Shown here in pieces: positions 17,103-29,188 of a stretch of 64,000 nucleotides of DNA. The position numbers were made by a program, and so were the translations under genes. Positions within the stretch are counted from its first letter, which is position 1; every line of letters begins with the position of its first letter. Below the pieces are notes generated by a model, which was given only the letters and a program-made list of their open reading frames with translations, had not been told where the DNA came from and made no database searches. The stretch is taken from positions 1-64,000 of the forward strand of contig NZ_FOIB01000009.1 in NCBI RefSeq assembly GCF_900111765.1, read 5' to 3'. Origin of the DNA: Myxococcus fulvus (GTDB lineage Bacteria > Myxococcota > Myxococcia > Myxococcales > Myxococcaceae).

Positions 17103-18254
17103 CTACAGGCCGAGCTGCTTGGCGATGATTTCGTTCATCACCTCACTGGCACCGCCGCCGATGGGCCCCAGGCGGGCGTCGCGCCAGTGACGCTGGATGT
17201 CGTACTCCATCATGTAGCCGGCGCCGCCGTGGAGCTGGAGGCACTCGTCCGCGACGCGGCACGCCGTCTCGGTGGCCACCTTCTTGGCCATGGACGTCTG
17301 GGCCACGGCCCACTCCCCCGCCGCGTGCAGCCGGAGCGCGTGGTAGGTGAGCTGGCGCGCGCACTCGCGGGCGGTGAACAGGTCCGCGAGCTTGTGCCGC
17401 ACCACCTGCATCTGGCTGAGCGACTGGCCGAAGGCGCGGCGCGACTTCACGTGCTCGACGACGCGCTCCAGCATGTCCTCCATGGCGCCCACCGCGCCCA
17501 GCGCGAGCGACAGGCGCTCCCACTGGAAGTTGCCCATGATCTGCGAGAAGCCCTGGTCCTCCACCCCCAGGAGATTTTCCGCGGGGATGCGGCAGTCCTC
17601 GAAGAACAGCTCGGCGGTGTCCGAGGCGCGCCAGCCCAGCTTCTTGAGCTTGCGGCTCACCGTGAAGCCCGGCGTGTCCTTCTCCACCACCAGCATGGAC
17701 AGGCCCTTGTGCCCCCTGGAGGGGTCCGTCTTCACGGCCAGGACGATGAAGTCCGCGCGCACGCCGTTAGTGATGTACGTCTTGGAGCCGTTGACGACGT
17801 AGTGCGCCCCGTCACGGCGCGCGGTGGTCCGCAGACCCGCGACGTCCGAGCCGGCGTCCGGCTCCGTGATTCCGAGCGCGCCGATCTTCTCGCCGCGAAT
17901 CGCGGGGGCGAGCCACCGGCGCTTCTGCTCGTCCGTGCCGAACAGGTGCAGTGGTCCGGTGGAGATGGTGAACTGCGCGCCCAGGCCCGCGGACACCCCG
18001 CCCGAGCCGCAGCGGCCCAGCTCCTCCAGCAGCACCGCCTCGTAGAGCACCCCGGCGTCCGTGCCGCCGTACGCCTCGGGGTACTTCAGGCCCAGGAAGC
18101 CCAGCTCGCCGAAGCGCGCGAAGAGCTCCCGGGGAAACTCCTCGGCCTCCTCCCAGCGTCCCACGTGGGGGAGGATCTCCTTCTCCACCACCGCCCTCAC
18201 CGTGCGACGGAAGGCCTCGTGCTCCTCCTGGTACACCCCATGCCCATGCAGCAT
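17103..18254 (-). CDS. Acyl-CoA dehydrogenase
   Basis: A 383-residue FAD enzyme that introduces an alpha-beta double bond into acyl-CoA thioesters. The middle domain has the signature GALGITEPDAGSDVAGLRTT, and the C-terminal domain has CLQLHGGAGYMMEYDIQRHWRDARLGPI. In that stretch the Glu before Tyr is the expected catalytic base, and the RHWRD is typical of short- to medium-chain dehydrogenases. The ATG at 18254 follows a good GAGGAG with 7-bp spacing. The acyl chain preference cannot be read from sequence. It is monocistronic in appearance. Confidence 0.92.
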   Translation of the reverse strand: MLHGHGVYQEEHEAFRRTVRAVVEKEILPHVGRWEEAEEFPRELFARFGELGFLGLKYPEAYGGTDAGVLYEAVLLEELGRCGSGGVSAGLGAQFTISTGPLHLFGTDEQKRRWLAPAIRGEKIGALGITEPDAGSDVAGLRTTARRDGAHYVVNGSKTYITNGVRADFIVLAVKTDPSRGHKGLSMLVVEKDTPGFTVSRKLKKLGWRASDTAELFFEDCRIPAENLLGVEDQGFSQIMGNFQWERLSLALGAVGAMEDMLERVVEHVKSRRAFGQSLSQMQVVRHKLADLFTARECARQLTYHALRLHAAGEWAVAQTSMAKKVATETACRVADECLQLHGGAGYMMEYDIQRHWRDARLGPIGGGASEVMNEIIAKQLGL

Positions 18255-18414
18255 TACGCGACTCCTCAGTAGGCTCGAGCACGCGACGTCCACCCGAGGC
18301 GGACATCACCGTTTCCGCGCGAATCGTACCGTCACGTCAGGACCCGGGGGCCGGTTCCGTTGATTCCTTGACCGGGTGGTGGCTGGCTGCGTATAAACCC
18401 GGCCCCAAGCCGTT

Positions 18415-18486
18415 GGCGCCATAGCCAAGTGGTAAGGCAAAGGTCTGCAAAACCTTCATTCCCCGGTTCGAATCCGGGTGGCGCCT
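18415..18486 (+). tRNA. tRNA-Cys (anticodon GCA)
   Basis: Plus-strand cloverleaf. The acceptor stem GGCGCCA pairs with TGGCGCC and the discriminator is T, the known cysteine identity base. The anticodon loop CTGCAAA gives GCA (Cys). CCA is not encoded. A strong terminator follows 8 bp later, so this tRNA is transcribed alone. Confidence 0.97.
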
Positions 18487-18493
18487 CATAGAC

Positions 18494-18534
18494 AAGGCCC
18501 GATGCGGAGAGTCGCTCCGCATCGGGCCTTTTCA
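18494..18534 (+). terminator. Strong intrinsic terminator after tRNA-Cys
   Basis: A perfect 15-bp stem: AAGGCCCGATGCGGA (18494-18508) and its complement (18516-18530), with a 7-nt loop and ending in TTTT. It is among the clearest rho-independent terminators in the window. It ends the tRNA-Cys transcript and may also serve the convergent beta-helix gene. Confidence 0.9.
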
Positions 18535-18584
18535 TTTCCAGGCGTCAGGTGCGCCCTCCCCCGCCGAGGAGGCAGCCGGACGGG

Positions 18585-20237
18585 TCAGCAGCCCATCTCG
18601 ACAGCGCCGATGTCGGGGGCGCCGCCGCAGAACGGCAGGCCCACGTCGACGCCCCTGTCCACGGCCTGGGGACCCGGACCGAAGGCCTCGCCCAGGTCGG
18701 CGGAGCCGCTGGAGGACGACGCGTCCCCGGTGGTGGCGAGGAACTGCTCGGTGCCCACCATGGCGCCCTGGCTCTTGAACTGGCCGCTGGCCGCGAAGAG
18801 GTTGTTGCCCAGCTTCAGGCCCGGCGCCTGACCGCCCAGGTCCACCGCGACGGAGCCGTCCAGGATGTTGTTCTGCACCACCGCGGACTGGGTGGGGCCG
18901 CCGGTGCCGTGACCGATGATGAGGCCCGTCGTGGCGCCGGTGACGGTGTTGTTCACCACCACGGTGCCCTGGGAGTTCTCCAGGCGGATGGCGGTGCCCT
19001 CGCCGCCGTTGGCGTTGGAGATGCCGTGCACGCGGTTGCGGCGCACGACGATGCCGGAGGGCACGGGGCCCTCGTGGTTGCCGCCCACGGAGATGCCCTT
19101 GGCGCCGTCGTAGATCTCATTGTCCTCCACCAGCACGTTGCTCGCGGAGTAGTGGATGACGACGACGTCCCCCTTGGCGGTGCTTGAGGGGCGGAACTGG
19201 TGCATGCGGTTGTTGCGGATGACCACGCCGTAGCAGGTCTTGATGTCCACCGCGTTCTCACGGTTGGCGTAGAAGTGGTTGTTCTCCACCACGAGGCCAT
19301 CCGCGGGCGGCAGCGAGCTGAAGCCCTCCGGCCCCAGGCACTGCACGGAGTCGCCCGAGTTCGAGTGGATGTCGTTGTTGCGGACGGTGATGTCCTTGGA
19401 CGTGGGCTGCACGACGACGCCGTGCGAGTCCTGGTTGCCCGTCGTCTTCAAAAAGTCGTGGATGTGGTTGTTCTCGATGATGGCGCCCGTGGCCTTGTTG
19501 AAGGTCGTCACGGCCGCGCCGCCGCCACCGTGATGCAGGTGGGAGTTCACCAGCATGGAGCCGGTGACGTTGCCCTCGAAGGTGACGCCGAAGATGGGCT
19601 GGCGCTGCACGTCCATCTCGAACCCGTCGATGACCCAGTGCGGCTGACGCACCTGCACCATGCCGCCGCTGCCGGGGCCCGGGGTGATGCGCGGGCTGCC
19701 CTCGCCCTGGAGGGTAATCTTGGCGCCCTCGGTGCCCGCCTTCGCGTTGGCGCCGATGATGACGCGCTCGGCGTAGGTGCCGGCCTGCACGCGGATGACC
19801 TCACCGGGGCCCGCGAGGCTCACCGCCTTGGTGATGGTCTTCAGCGGCTGCGCGGCGCTGCCGTCCCCGTTGTCGTCGCCGGTGGGGCTCACCACCCACT
19901 CACGGGTGAAGGACTGCGCGGACGCGGAGGCGGGCGCGAGCCCGTTCGCCTGGATGCCGGGCTGCGGCGAGGGCGTCGCGATGACGGCGTGGTCCGCATG
20001 GTCCGGCAACGCCTCCACGGGAGTGCCGGGCACGGGCTGCACGCCGATGGCCGGCAGGCTGCCGGTCGTGGGCTGTGACGCGGGCGTGCGCGTCGTGGAG
20101 ACGCCGGGAATCTTCGGCGTGGGGAGGAAGGCATCCAGGCCCGCTGCGTGAGCGGTCGTACCGAGCATGAGCAGGCTGGTGGCCACGGCGGCCACGGGAG
20201 TCTTCAGCTTCAGGAAGTTGCCTTTGGAAATTCGCAT
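18585..20237 (-). CDS. Secreted right-handed parallel beta-helix protein
   Basis: A 550-residue exported protein. The signal peptide ends near TTAHA. A Pro/Thr-rich linker reaches to about residue 95. A DUF1565/NosD-like beginning follows (WVVSPTGDDNGDGSAAQPLKTI, then VIRVQAGTYAERVIIG), and then many short repeats of the form xVxNNxIxx (for example IIENNHIHDF, ITVRNNDIHSN, VVIRNNRMHQF). These stack as a right-handed beta-helix, the fold of pectate lyases and other polysaccharide-active proteins. No lyase catalytic residues are obvious. It is probably surface or extracellular. I chose the ATG at 20237, just before RISKGNF. It is divergent from the SpoIID-like gene. Confidence 0.85.
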   Translation of the reverse strand: MRISKGNFLKLKTPVAAVATSLLMLGTTAHAAGLDAFLPTPKIPGVSTTRTPASQPTTGSLPAIGVQPVPGTPVEALPDHADHAVIATPSPQPGIQANGLAPASASAQSFTREWVVSPTGDDNGDGSAAQPLKTITKAVSLAGPGEVIRVQAGTYAERVIIGANAKAGTEGAKITLQGEGSPRITPGPGSGGMVQVRQPHWVIDGFEMDVQRQPIFGVTFEGNVTGSMLVNSHLHHGGGGAAVTTFNKATGAIIENNHIHDFLKTTGNQDSHGVVVQPTSKDITVRNNDIHSNSGDSVQCLGPEGFSSLPPADGLVVENNHFYANRENAVDIKTCYGVVIRNNRMHQFRPSSTAKGDVVVIHYSASNVLVEDNEIYDGAKGISVGGNHEGPVPSGIVVRRNRVHGISNANGGEGTAIRLENSQGTVVVNNTVTGATTGLIIGHGTGGPTQSAVVQNNILDGSVAVDLGGQAPGLKLGNNLFAASGQFKSQGAMVGTEQFLATTGDASSSSGSADLGEAFGPGPQAVDRGVDVGLPFCGGAPDIGAVEMGC

Positions 20238-20345
20238 GAGCAGGACCAACGCGAGACGCGCCGCGTTCTATTCGCCAGCGGACAAGTGGACCCGGACGGG
20301 CTCACGGGCGTCCGGTCCGTGACACGCCCCGGACTGACGGGTACG

Positions 20346-22139
20346 GTGTCGCCCCCCGTGCGCACCGCCGTCCCGCTCCTGCTCTCCGCCCTGCTGCTCG
20401 CCACCTGCGCGAGCCCCAAGCCGCCGTCCCGGCCCACCTCCCCGGTGGACGGGCGAGCGGACGAGCGCCAGGAGGTCCCCGTCGACGCGGGCACGGAGAC
20501 GTCCGTGGACGCAGGGGCCGCGGACGCGGGGCTCGAGTCCCCTCCCCCCGCGCCGCTCCCCGACGCGCTGTCGCAGGGAATCCCCGGTCCGGGTGAGCTC
20601 AAGCGCCTGGACTTCCGAGGCGGAGAGCCCCGGCTGCCCATCCGCCTCATGGAGGGCCGGCGCGAGGCGACGTTCTCCCCGCGAGGGCGGATGCGGATGC
20701 GCTTCGGCGGGCCGGAGGACAAGGTGCTGGACGCGGCGGCGGGCACGCGGTGGACGGTGCGCGTGACGCAGGCGGAGGCCGCGGTGCTGTCCGCGCGGGT
20801 GCAGCTGAGCGAGCACCGCTTCGCGGACAAGGAGGGCCTGGCCGCGGCGCAGGAGGAGTGGAAGGCGCGCGGCCTCGCGGTGCGCACGCACGTGCTGGGC
20901 GCGGTGTACGGCATCGCGGGCAAGGTCATCGACAACCGGCGCACGCTGCTGCTCGTCGACGAGACGCTCACGCCCGAGGAGGCGGCGGCGCGACAGGCGG
21001 AGCTCTTGCGCACGTTCGGCGTGCGCACGACGCTGTTCGAGGAGGCGAAGACGCCGGGCCGCGGCATCCTCGAGGTGCGAGACGAGTCCGGCGCTGTGGT
21101 GGGGCTGGCGCAGGATCGGCTGGACACGGAGACGCCGGACGGCGCGGGCTTCGACGTGCGACAGGTGGAGTTCGGCGTGGGCTACGACTTCCACGGCTTC
21201 GAGGACCGCACGTTCCGGGGCTCGCTCCAGTTCGCCGTGGACCGCGCGGGCCTGCTCGCGGTGGTCAATGTCGTCCCCCTGGAGGACCTGCTCAAGGGCC
21301 TGGTGCCGGCGGAGATCTTCTCACGCGCCCACTCCGAGGCGCTCAAGGCCCAGGCCGTCACCGCGCGCGGCGAGGTGCTCGCGAAGGTGGGCATCAAGCA
21401 CCTGGCGGACCCGTACCTGCTCTGCTCGGAGCAGCACTGCGCGGTGTACCGGGGACGCACGGGCGAGGCGGCCAGCACCACCGCCGCGGTGGAGGCCACC
21501 CGGGGCGAGGCGCTCTTCAGCGCGGAGGGCCGGCTGGTGGACTCCGTCTACAGCGCGGTGTGCGGCGGCCACACGGAGGACAACGACATCGTCTGGGGCG
21601 GCCCGCCGGACCCGAGCCTCCGGGGACGTCCGGACATCCTCGCGCCCGTGGCCTCGGGCCCCTCCCCGTCCCGGCTGGCCGCGTGGCTGGCCACGTCGGA
21701 GGTCGGGGCCGCCTGCCGGCTCTCCAGCTTCGCGCAGCCGAGCAAGTTCCGCTGGGAGAAGCGCTTCACGGCGGCCCAGGTGGACGCGCTGGTGGCCCGG
21801 CTGGGCGTGGGCCGCGTGCAGGCGATGGAGCTGACCGAGCGCGGCGTGTCCGGCCGGGCGCGGGTGCTGACGCTGTCCGGGGACAAGGGGGCCACGCAGG
21901 TGCGTGGAGAGTTGAACATCCGCAGGCTCTTCGGGATGCTCAACAGCAGCATGGCCCTGGTGGACGCCGAGCGGGACGCCGAGGGCCGGCCCACCCACTG
22001 GCTTTTCCGTGGCGGCGGCTGGGGCCACGGAGTAGGGATGTGTCAGACTGGCGCCATCGGCCGAGCCGAGGCCGGACATCGCTACCAGGACATCCTCCGC
22101 CACTACTTCAATGGTGCTGAAGTCGCCCCCATCTACTGA
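20346..22139 (+). CDS. SpoIID/LytB-domain lipoprotein-like protein
   Basis: A roughly 597-residue exported protein. A hydrophobic stretch (TAVPLLLSALLLATC) ends in a cysteine that could be a lipobox, though Thr before Cys is unusual. An acidic linker rich in Asp and Ala follows. The C-terminal half is the SpoIID domain: LLAVVNVVPLEDLLKGLVPAE, AVTARGEVLAKVG, SAVCGGHTEDNDIVW and the final GWGHGVGMCQTGAIGRAEAG. SpoIID proteins are peptidoglycan lytic transglycosylases acting in sporulation or cell-wall remodelling. The start is a GTG at 20346 or 20358; neither has a strong ribosome-binding site. Confidence 0.82.
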   Translation: MSPPVRTAVPLLLSALLLATCASPKPPSRPTSPVDGRADERQEVPVDAGTETSVDAGAADAGLESPPPAPLPDALSQGIPGPGELKRLDFRGGEPRLPIRLMEGRREATFSPRGRMRMRFGGPEDKVLDAAAGTRWTVRVTQAEAAVLSARVQLSEHRFADKEGLAAAQEEWKARGLAVRTHVLGAVYGIAGKVIDNRRTLLLVDETLTPEEAAARQAELLRTFGVRTTLFEEAKTPGRGILEVRDESGAVVGLAQDRLDTETPDGAGFDVRQVEFGVGYDFHGFEDRTFRGSLQFAVDRAGLLAVVNVVPLEDLLKGLVPAEIFSRAHSEALKAQAVTARGEVLAKVGIKHLADPYLLCSEQHCAVYRGRTGEAASTTAAVEATRGEALFSAEGRLVDSVYSAVCGGHTEDNDIVWGGPPDPSLRGRPDILAPVASGPSPSRLAAWLATSEVGAACRLSSFAQPSKFRWEKRFTAAQVDALVARLGVGRVQAMELTERGVSGRARVLTLSGDKGATQVRGELNIRRLFGMLNSSMALVDAERDAEGRPTHWLFRGGGWGHGVGMCQTGAIGRAEAGHRYQDILRHYFNGAEVAPIY

Positions 22140-22260
22140 GGTCAAAAAAGGGGCGCGCCCGGGGAACCGTGCACGTTTCGCGAATGTCCCTCCCAGTCCA
22201 CCTGTTCTGCCGCGAACGGGACGGGACTAGGCAGCGGGCCCGGAGGTTTATCATCGCGCC

Positions 22261-23505
22261 GTGAGCACGGGTTCTTCTCCCACAGACTGGCGCCGCAAGC
22301 GGCGGCGAGGCTCTCCATGGCGCTTGGTCGCCGCGGTGATGCTCGCGCTGCTGGTGCACGGCGGCTACCTGGCCGTCGTCCTGTTCACCGGGACACTCCC
22401 GGTGACGCCCCGTGAGAAAAAGGCCGTCACCCGCCCTCCCACCTCCGTGGCCGTCCGGCCGATGACGGAATCCCAGTGGGCGAAGAACCGGGGCCAGGCG
22501 AACACCAAGACGCAGCCCAACCTGTCCAGCCGGCCGCGCGTCGAGGAGAAGAAGCCCGAGGAGAAGAAGCCGGAGACGCGCCCCCAGGGACAGGTGGTGG
22601 ACCTGGCGCCGGGCAACGAGCAGGAGGCTCCGGACGCCAAGTACCTGGCCGAGCACAACAACCGCGTCGACAAGGAGACGCGGGCCCGCGAGCAGACGCC
22701 CTTCTACCGCAACGCCATGCCCCAGCGCACCGCGCCCCAGAAGCAGGACGGCGCGGACGTGGAGCCCACGGCGCCGCGCATCGCCGGCAACAACGGCATG
22801 GGCAACGACGACAGGCCCCTGGCCGAGGGTGGGCAGAAGTTCGCGTTCGAGATTCCCGACGTCCACAAGAAGAACGAGGTGAAGGTGAAGTCGGACCCCA
22901 CCTCGCCGGGTGGCGTCGCGGTGAACAACCAGACCGAGAGCGACGAGCTGACGGGCAACTCGAAGCGGCTGCGCATCCAGCCCGGCACGGGCGGAGAGGA
23001 AGAAGGCTCCGCGGGGCGCGTGGGCTCGCCGGGAATCGCCGCGCTGATGCCGTCGCGCACGGCCATGGACAAGGTGCTGGGCGCCGCTCCCAATGACCAC
23101 CTGAAGGACGTGGATGAGGGCGACGGCACCCTGCTCAACTCGCGCGAGTGGAAGTACGCCAGCTTCTTCAACCGCGTGAAGCAGAGCGTGGGCATGCACT
23201 GGAACCCGAACGAGTCGCTGCGCCGGAGAGATCCGACGGGTCGCACGTACACCGGCCGGGACAGGCACACGCTGCTGGAGATCACCCTCGACGAGAAGGG
23301 CCGCATCACCGACATCCAGGTGCAGAAGAGCAGCGGCCTGGACTTCCTGGACATGGAGGCGGTGTCCTCGTTCCAGCGCGCGCAGCCCTTCCCCAACCCG
23401 CCGCCCGGGCTGTTGGGCGACGACTCCCGCGTGCGCTTCGAGTTCGGCTTCTTCCTGGAGATGGGCGGCGGGCCCCGCATGCGGCTGTTCCGTCAACCCA
23501 ACTGA
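22261..23505 (+). CDS. TonB-family energy-transducer-like protein
   Basis: A 414-residue protein starting at GTG. A cytoplasmic basic N-terminus is followed by one membrane helix (residues about 21-43, LVAAVMLALLVHGGYLAVVLF). A long periplasmic stretch rich in Pro, Lys, Glu and Gln follows. The C-terminal TonB-like domain (residues about 300-400) contains HTLLEITLDEKGRITDIQVQ and FLDMEAVSSFQRAQPFPNPP. TonB proteins carry proton-motive energy to outer-membrane receptors. No ExbB/ExbD genes are adjacent, so it may work with components elsewhere or have a different periplasmic role. Confidence 0.8.
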   Translation: MSTGSSPTDWRRKRRRGSPWRLVAAVMLALLVHGGYLAVVLFTGTLPVTPREKKAVTRPPTSVAVRPMTESQWAKNRGQANTKTQPNLSSRPRVEEKKPEEKKPETRPQGQVVDLAPGNEQEAPDAKYLAEHNNRVDKETRAREQTPFYRNAMPQRTAPQKQDGADVEPTAPRIAGNNGMGNDDRPLAEGGQKFAFEIPDVHKKNEVKVKSDPTSPGGVAVNNQTESDELTGNSKRLRIQPGTGGEEEGSAGRVGSPGIAALMPSRTAMDKVLGAAPNDHLKDVDEGDGTLLNSREWKYASFFNRVKQSVGMHWNPNESLRRRDPTGRTYTGRDRHTLLEITLDEKGRITDIQVQKSSGLDFLDMEAVSSFQRAQPFPNPPPGLLGDDSRVRFEFGFFLEMGGGPRMRLFRQPN

Positions 23506-23568
23506 CGTCGCGCGGAACACGCGGCAGGTCCTCGCGCCCGAGCGCGGTTCTGGTTACGGTGCCGCGCC

Positions 23569-24507
23569 GTGGACACGACCCTCGCCGACCGGAGCGCCGC
23601 GCTCCAGCAACGCAGCCAGCGCATCCGCGGGGTGCTGCTCGCCATCCTCGCGGCCAACTGGGTGGTGGCCGGCGCGAAGCTCGTCTTCGGCCTCTTGAGC
23701 CAGTCCGCCGCGGTGACGGCCGACGGCCTGCACTCCTTCATCGACGGCGGCTCCAATGTGCTGGGGCTGGTCGCCATGGGCGTGGCCTCGCGGCCCGCGG
23801 ACGCGGACCATCCCTACGGACATGGCAAGTTCGAGGCGCTCGCGTCGCTGGGCATCGGCGCGATGATTGGCATCGGCATGTTGGAGCTGGGGCGCATGGC
23901 GCTCGACTCGCTCCTGCATGACGTGCACGCGCAGGTGACGCCCGCCATGGCGGTGGTGATGGGGCTCACGCTCGTGGTCAACATCACGGTGACGCGCGTG
24001 GAGAGCCACTACGGGCGCAAGTACCAGAGCAGCCTGTTGATGGCGGACGCGAGCCACACGATGTCCGACGTCTACGTCTCGCTGGCGGTGCTCGCATCAC
24101 TGGGGCTGGTGGCGCTGGGCTACCCGAAGGCGGACGGCATCATCGCGCTGGGCGTCATGGTCTTCGTCGCGTGGGTGGCCTACGGCATCGTCCGGCAGGC
24201 GGTGGGCATCCTCTCCGACACGGCGCGGTTGGACCCCGCGCAGGTGGCGCAGCACACCATGGGCGTGGCGGGCGTGCGCAGCTGCCGTGACGTGCGCAGC
24301 CGGGGCATGGAGGAGAGCGTCTACGTCGACCTGAAGATTGAAGTCGATCCGAACCTCACCACCGCCCAGGCCCACGAGGTGGCGGACCGCGTGGAGCGCA
24401 CGCTCCACACCGCGTATCCCCAGGTCGTGGACGTGGTGGTGCACGTGGAGCCCGAGCACGACGGCACGGCGGCGCACGCGCGGGCCCCGGCCACCGAGTC
24501 CCACTGA
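23569..24507 (+). CDS. Cation diffusion facilitator (CDF) family metal exporter
   Basis: A 312-residue inner-membrane transporter starting at GTG. It has about six transmembrane helices. The metal-site motifs are ADGLHSFIDGGSN in helix 2, the HPYGHGKFE loop after it, and MADASHTMSDVYVS in helix 5. The C-terminal cytoplasmic domain (residues about 210-300) carries the usual histidines (HEVADRVERTLHTAYPQV, VVVHVEPEHD). Family members export Zn, Fe, Cd or Mn in exchange for protons. The HxxxD/DxxxD pattern resembles FieF-type Fe/Zn exporters, but the metal is not certain. Confidence 0.9.
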   Translation: MDTTLADRSAALQQRSQRIRGVLLAILAANWVVAGAKLVFGLLSQSAAVTADGLHSFIDGGSNVLGLVAMGVASRPADADHPYGHGKFEALASLGIGAMIGIGMLELGRMALDSLLHDVHAQVTPAMAVVMGLTLVVNITVTRVESHYGRKYQSSLLMADASHTMSDVYVSLAVLASLGLVALGYPKADGIIALGVMVFVAWVAYGIVRQAVGILSDTARLDPAQVAQHTMGVAGVRSCRDVRSRGMEESVYVDLKIEVDPNLTTAQAHEVADRVERTLHTAYPQVVDVVVHVEPEHDGTAAHARAPATESH

Positions 24508-24526
24508 GGCGTACCCCCTCAACGAC

Positions 24527-24559
24527 AAGGGCCGCCTCCCGCTGAGGGAGACGGCCCTT
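24527..24559. terminator. Bidirectional hairpin terminator
   Basis: AAGGGCCGCCTCCC (24527-24540) pairs with GGGAGACGGCCCTT (24546-24559), with one mismatch and a 5-nt loop. It lies between the convergent CDF and gcvP genes and is flanked by short A and T runs, so it can work in both directions. Confidence 0.7.
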
Positions 24560-24586
24560 CGTGTCACCCGGCCCCGAGGGCCCGCG

Positions 24587-27496
<2,910 letters not shown>

Positions 27497-27584
27497 GGCG
27501 GTGGTGACTCGCTGGCGACTCGAAGACATCCGAGTCGGAAAATTCGAGGACCGTCACTAACAACGGCCGCTCGGCGTTTCCCTC

Positions 27585-27977
27585 TCAGGCGTTCTTGAGC
27601 AGCTCGGCGTAGGCGGCGGCGTCCAGCAGCTCGCCCAGCTGGCTGCTGTCCGAGAGCTCGAGCTCGATGATCCACCCCTCACCGTACGGCTCCTCGTTGA
27701 GCGTCTCGGGGCTGCCGACGAGCTCCTCGTTGATCTTGGTGATGGTGCCGGTCAGGGGGCTGAACAGCTCGGAGACGGCCTTCACGGACTCGACGGTGCC
27801 GAAGGGCTCACCCTTGGCCACCTTGGCGCCGGTCTTGGGCAGCTCCACGTAGACGACGTCACCGAGGGTCTGCTGGGCGTGGTGGGTGATGCCCACCACC
27901 ACCTTGTTGCCCTGGATGCGGGCCCACTCGTGCTCTGCGGTGTACTTCAGGTCGCCGGGAATGTTCGCGTCGGACAT
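27585..27977 (-). CDS. gcvH: Glycine cleavage system H protein
   Basis: A 130-residue lipoyl carrier. The lipoylated lysine sits in FGTVESVKAVSELFSPLTGT, and the family start KYTAEHEWARIQGNKVVVGIT is intact. It shuttles the aminomethyl group from GcvP to GcvT. It lies 29 bp after gcvT and 88 bp before gcvP, on the same strand, so all three are co-transcribed. Length is normal for the family. Confidence 0.98.
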   Translation of the reverse strand: MSDANIPGDLKYTAEHEWARIQGNKVVVGITHHAQQTLGDVVYVELPKTGAKVAKGEPFGTVESVKAVSELFSPLTGTITKINEELVGSPETLNEEPYGEGWIIELELSDSSQLGELLDAAAYAELLKNA

Positions 27978-28006
27978 GGGGTGCTCCTGGAGAGGGGCTG
28001 AAGGGT

Positions 28007-29092
28007 TCAGGACTTCTTGAGGAAGGGCGTCTTGACGACGACGGCGGGCACGGCACGGCCGCGGATCTCCACGTCGAACGTGGAGCCCTCGGCGGCGAGC
28101 TCCGTGGGCACGTAGCCGATGCCGATGGGCTTCTTCACCGTGGGGCCCATGGTCCCACTGGTGGTCTCGCCCACCAGGTTGCCGTCCTTCTTGATGGGGT
28201 AGCCGTGGCGGGGGATGCCGGCGCCGGTCAGCTCGAAGCCCACCAGCTTGCGCTTCACGCCCGCGGCCTTCTGGGCCACCAGCGCGTCCTTGCCGATGAA
28301 GCCACCCGCCTTGTCCAGCTTGACGATCCACCCCAGGCCCGCCTCCAGCGCGGTGTGGTTGTCGTCGATGTCGTTGCCGTAGAGCGCGTACTTCATCTCC
28401 GTGCGCAGGCTGTCGCGGGCGCCCAGGCCACAGGGCTTGACGCCGTCCTGCTGCCCTTCGGTGAGCAGCGCGCTCCACAGGGCCGCCGCGTCACCGGGGG
28501 CGCAGTACAGCTCGAAGCCGTCCTCGCCCGTGTAGCCGGTGCGGGAGATGATGGCGGGCGAGCCTGCGACCTCGCCCTCGGCGAAGCGGTAGGTGCCCAC
28601 CTTGGAGACGTCCGTCTTCGTCAGCCGCTGCACCAGGCCCACGGCCTTGGGGCCCTGCACGGCGATCTGCGCGTACTCGTCGCCCCGGTCCACGGGGGTG
28701 ACGCCGCGCGCGTGCTCCTTCATCCACGCGAAGTCCTTCTCGCGGTTGCTGGCGTTGACGCAGATGAGGATGCGCTCGGGGCTGAAGCGGTAGGCGACGA
28801 CGTCGTCGACGAAGCCACCCTGCTCGTTGAGCAGGCCCGCGTAGACCGCCTGGCCGTCCGCGATGCGGGCGAGGTCATTGGAGATGAGGCCGTTGACCGT
28901 CTCCAGCGCGCCAGGGCCTTTGAACTCCACCTCGCCCATGTGCGACACGTCGAAGAGGCCCACGGCGTTGCGCACCGCCTCGTGCTCGGCGATGACAGAG
29001 GAATACTGCACGGGCATGTCCCAGCCCGCGAAGTCGACCATCCGAGCGCCCAGCGCGCGGTGGGCCTCGTTGAGCGGCGTACGCCGGGTCAT
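28007..29092 (-). CDS. gcvT: Aminomethyltransferase, T-protein of glycine cleavage
   Basis: A 361-residue folate enzyme that releases ammonia from aminomethyl-lipoyl-GcvH and makes 5,10-methylene-tetrahydrofolate. It begins TPLNEAHRALGARMVDFAGWDMPVQYSS and carries HMGEVEFKGPGA, RTGYTGEDGFELYC, and LGARDSLRTEMKYALYGNDI, all characteristic. I chose the ATG at 29092 because GGAGAAG lies 5 bp upstream; an alternative ATG at 29104 has none. First gene of the gcv operon and divergent from metF, whose product uses the methylene-folate made here. Confidence 0.97.
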   Translation of the reverse strand: MTRRTPLNEAHRALGARMVDFAGWDMPVQYSSVIAEHEAVRNAVGLFDVSHMGEVEFKGPGALETVNGLISNDLARIADGQAVYAGLLNEQGGFVDDVVAYRFSPERILICVNASNREKDFAWMKEHARGVTPVDRGDEYAQIAVQGPKAVGLVQRLTKTDVSKVGTYRFAEGEVAGSPAIISRTGYTGEDGFELYCAPGDAAALWSALLTEGQQDGVKPCGLGARDSLRTEMKYALYGNDIDDNHTALEAGLGWIVKLDKAGGFIGKDALVAQKAAGVKRKLVGFELTGAGIPRHGYPIKKDGNLVGETTSGTMGPTVKKPIGIGYVPTELAAEGSTFDVEIRGRAVPAVVVKTPFLKKS

Positions 29093-29128
29093 CGGCTTCT
29101 CCATGAAGGGGGGGGTGAAACGGCGCGG

Positions 29129-29156
29129 ACTATAGCCGCGCACCTTCGCCGATCAA
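29129..29156 (-). promoter_or_regulatory. Probable promoter of the gcvT-gcvH-gcvP operon
   Basis: On the minus strand TTGATC (29151-29156) and TATAGT (29129-29134) are separated by 16 bp, matching sigma-70-type boxes at 4 of 6 and 5 of 6 positions. Transcription would start near 29122, leaving a leader of about 30 nt before gcvT. This is too short for a glycine riboswitch. Confidence 0.5.
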
Positions 29157-29188
29157 GGCCGACGGGGAACGTCTACACTGGGTCCGAC

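Noticed and set aside
29093..29188. Glycine or SAM riboswitch upstream of gcvT or metF
   Set aside because: The shared gap is 96 bp and the predicted gcv leader only about 30 nt, too short for either element.
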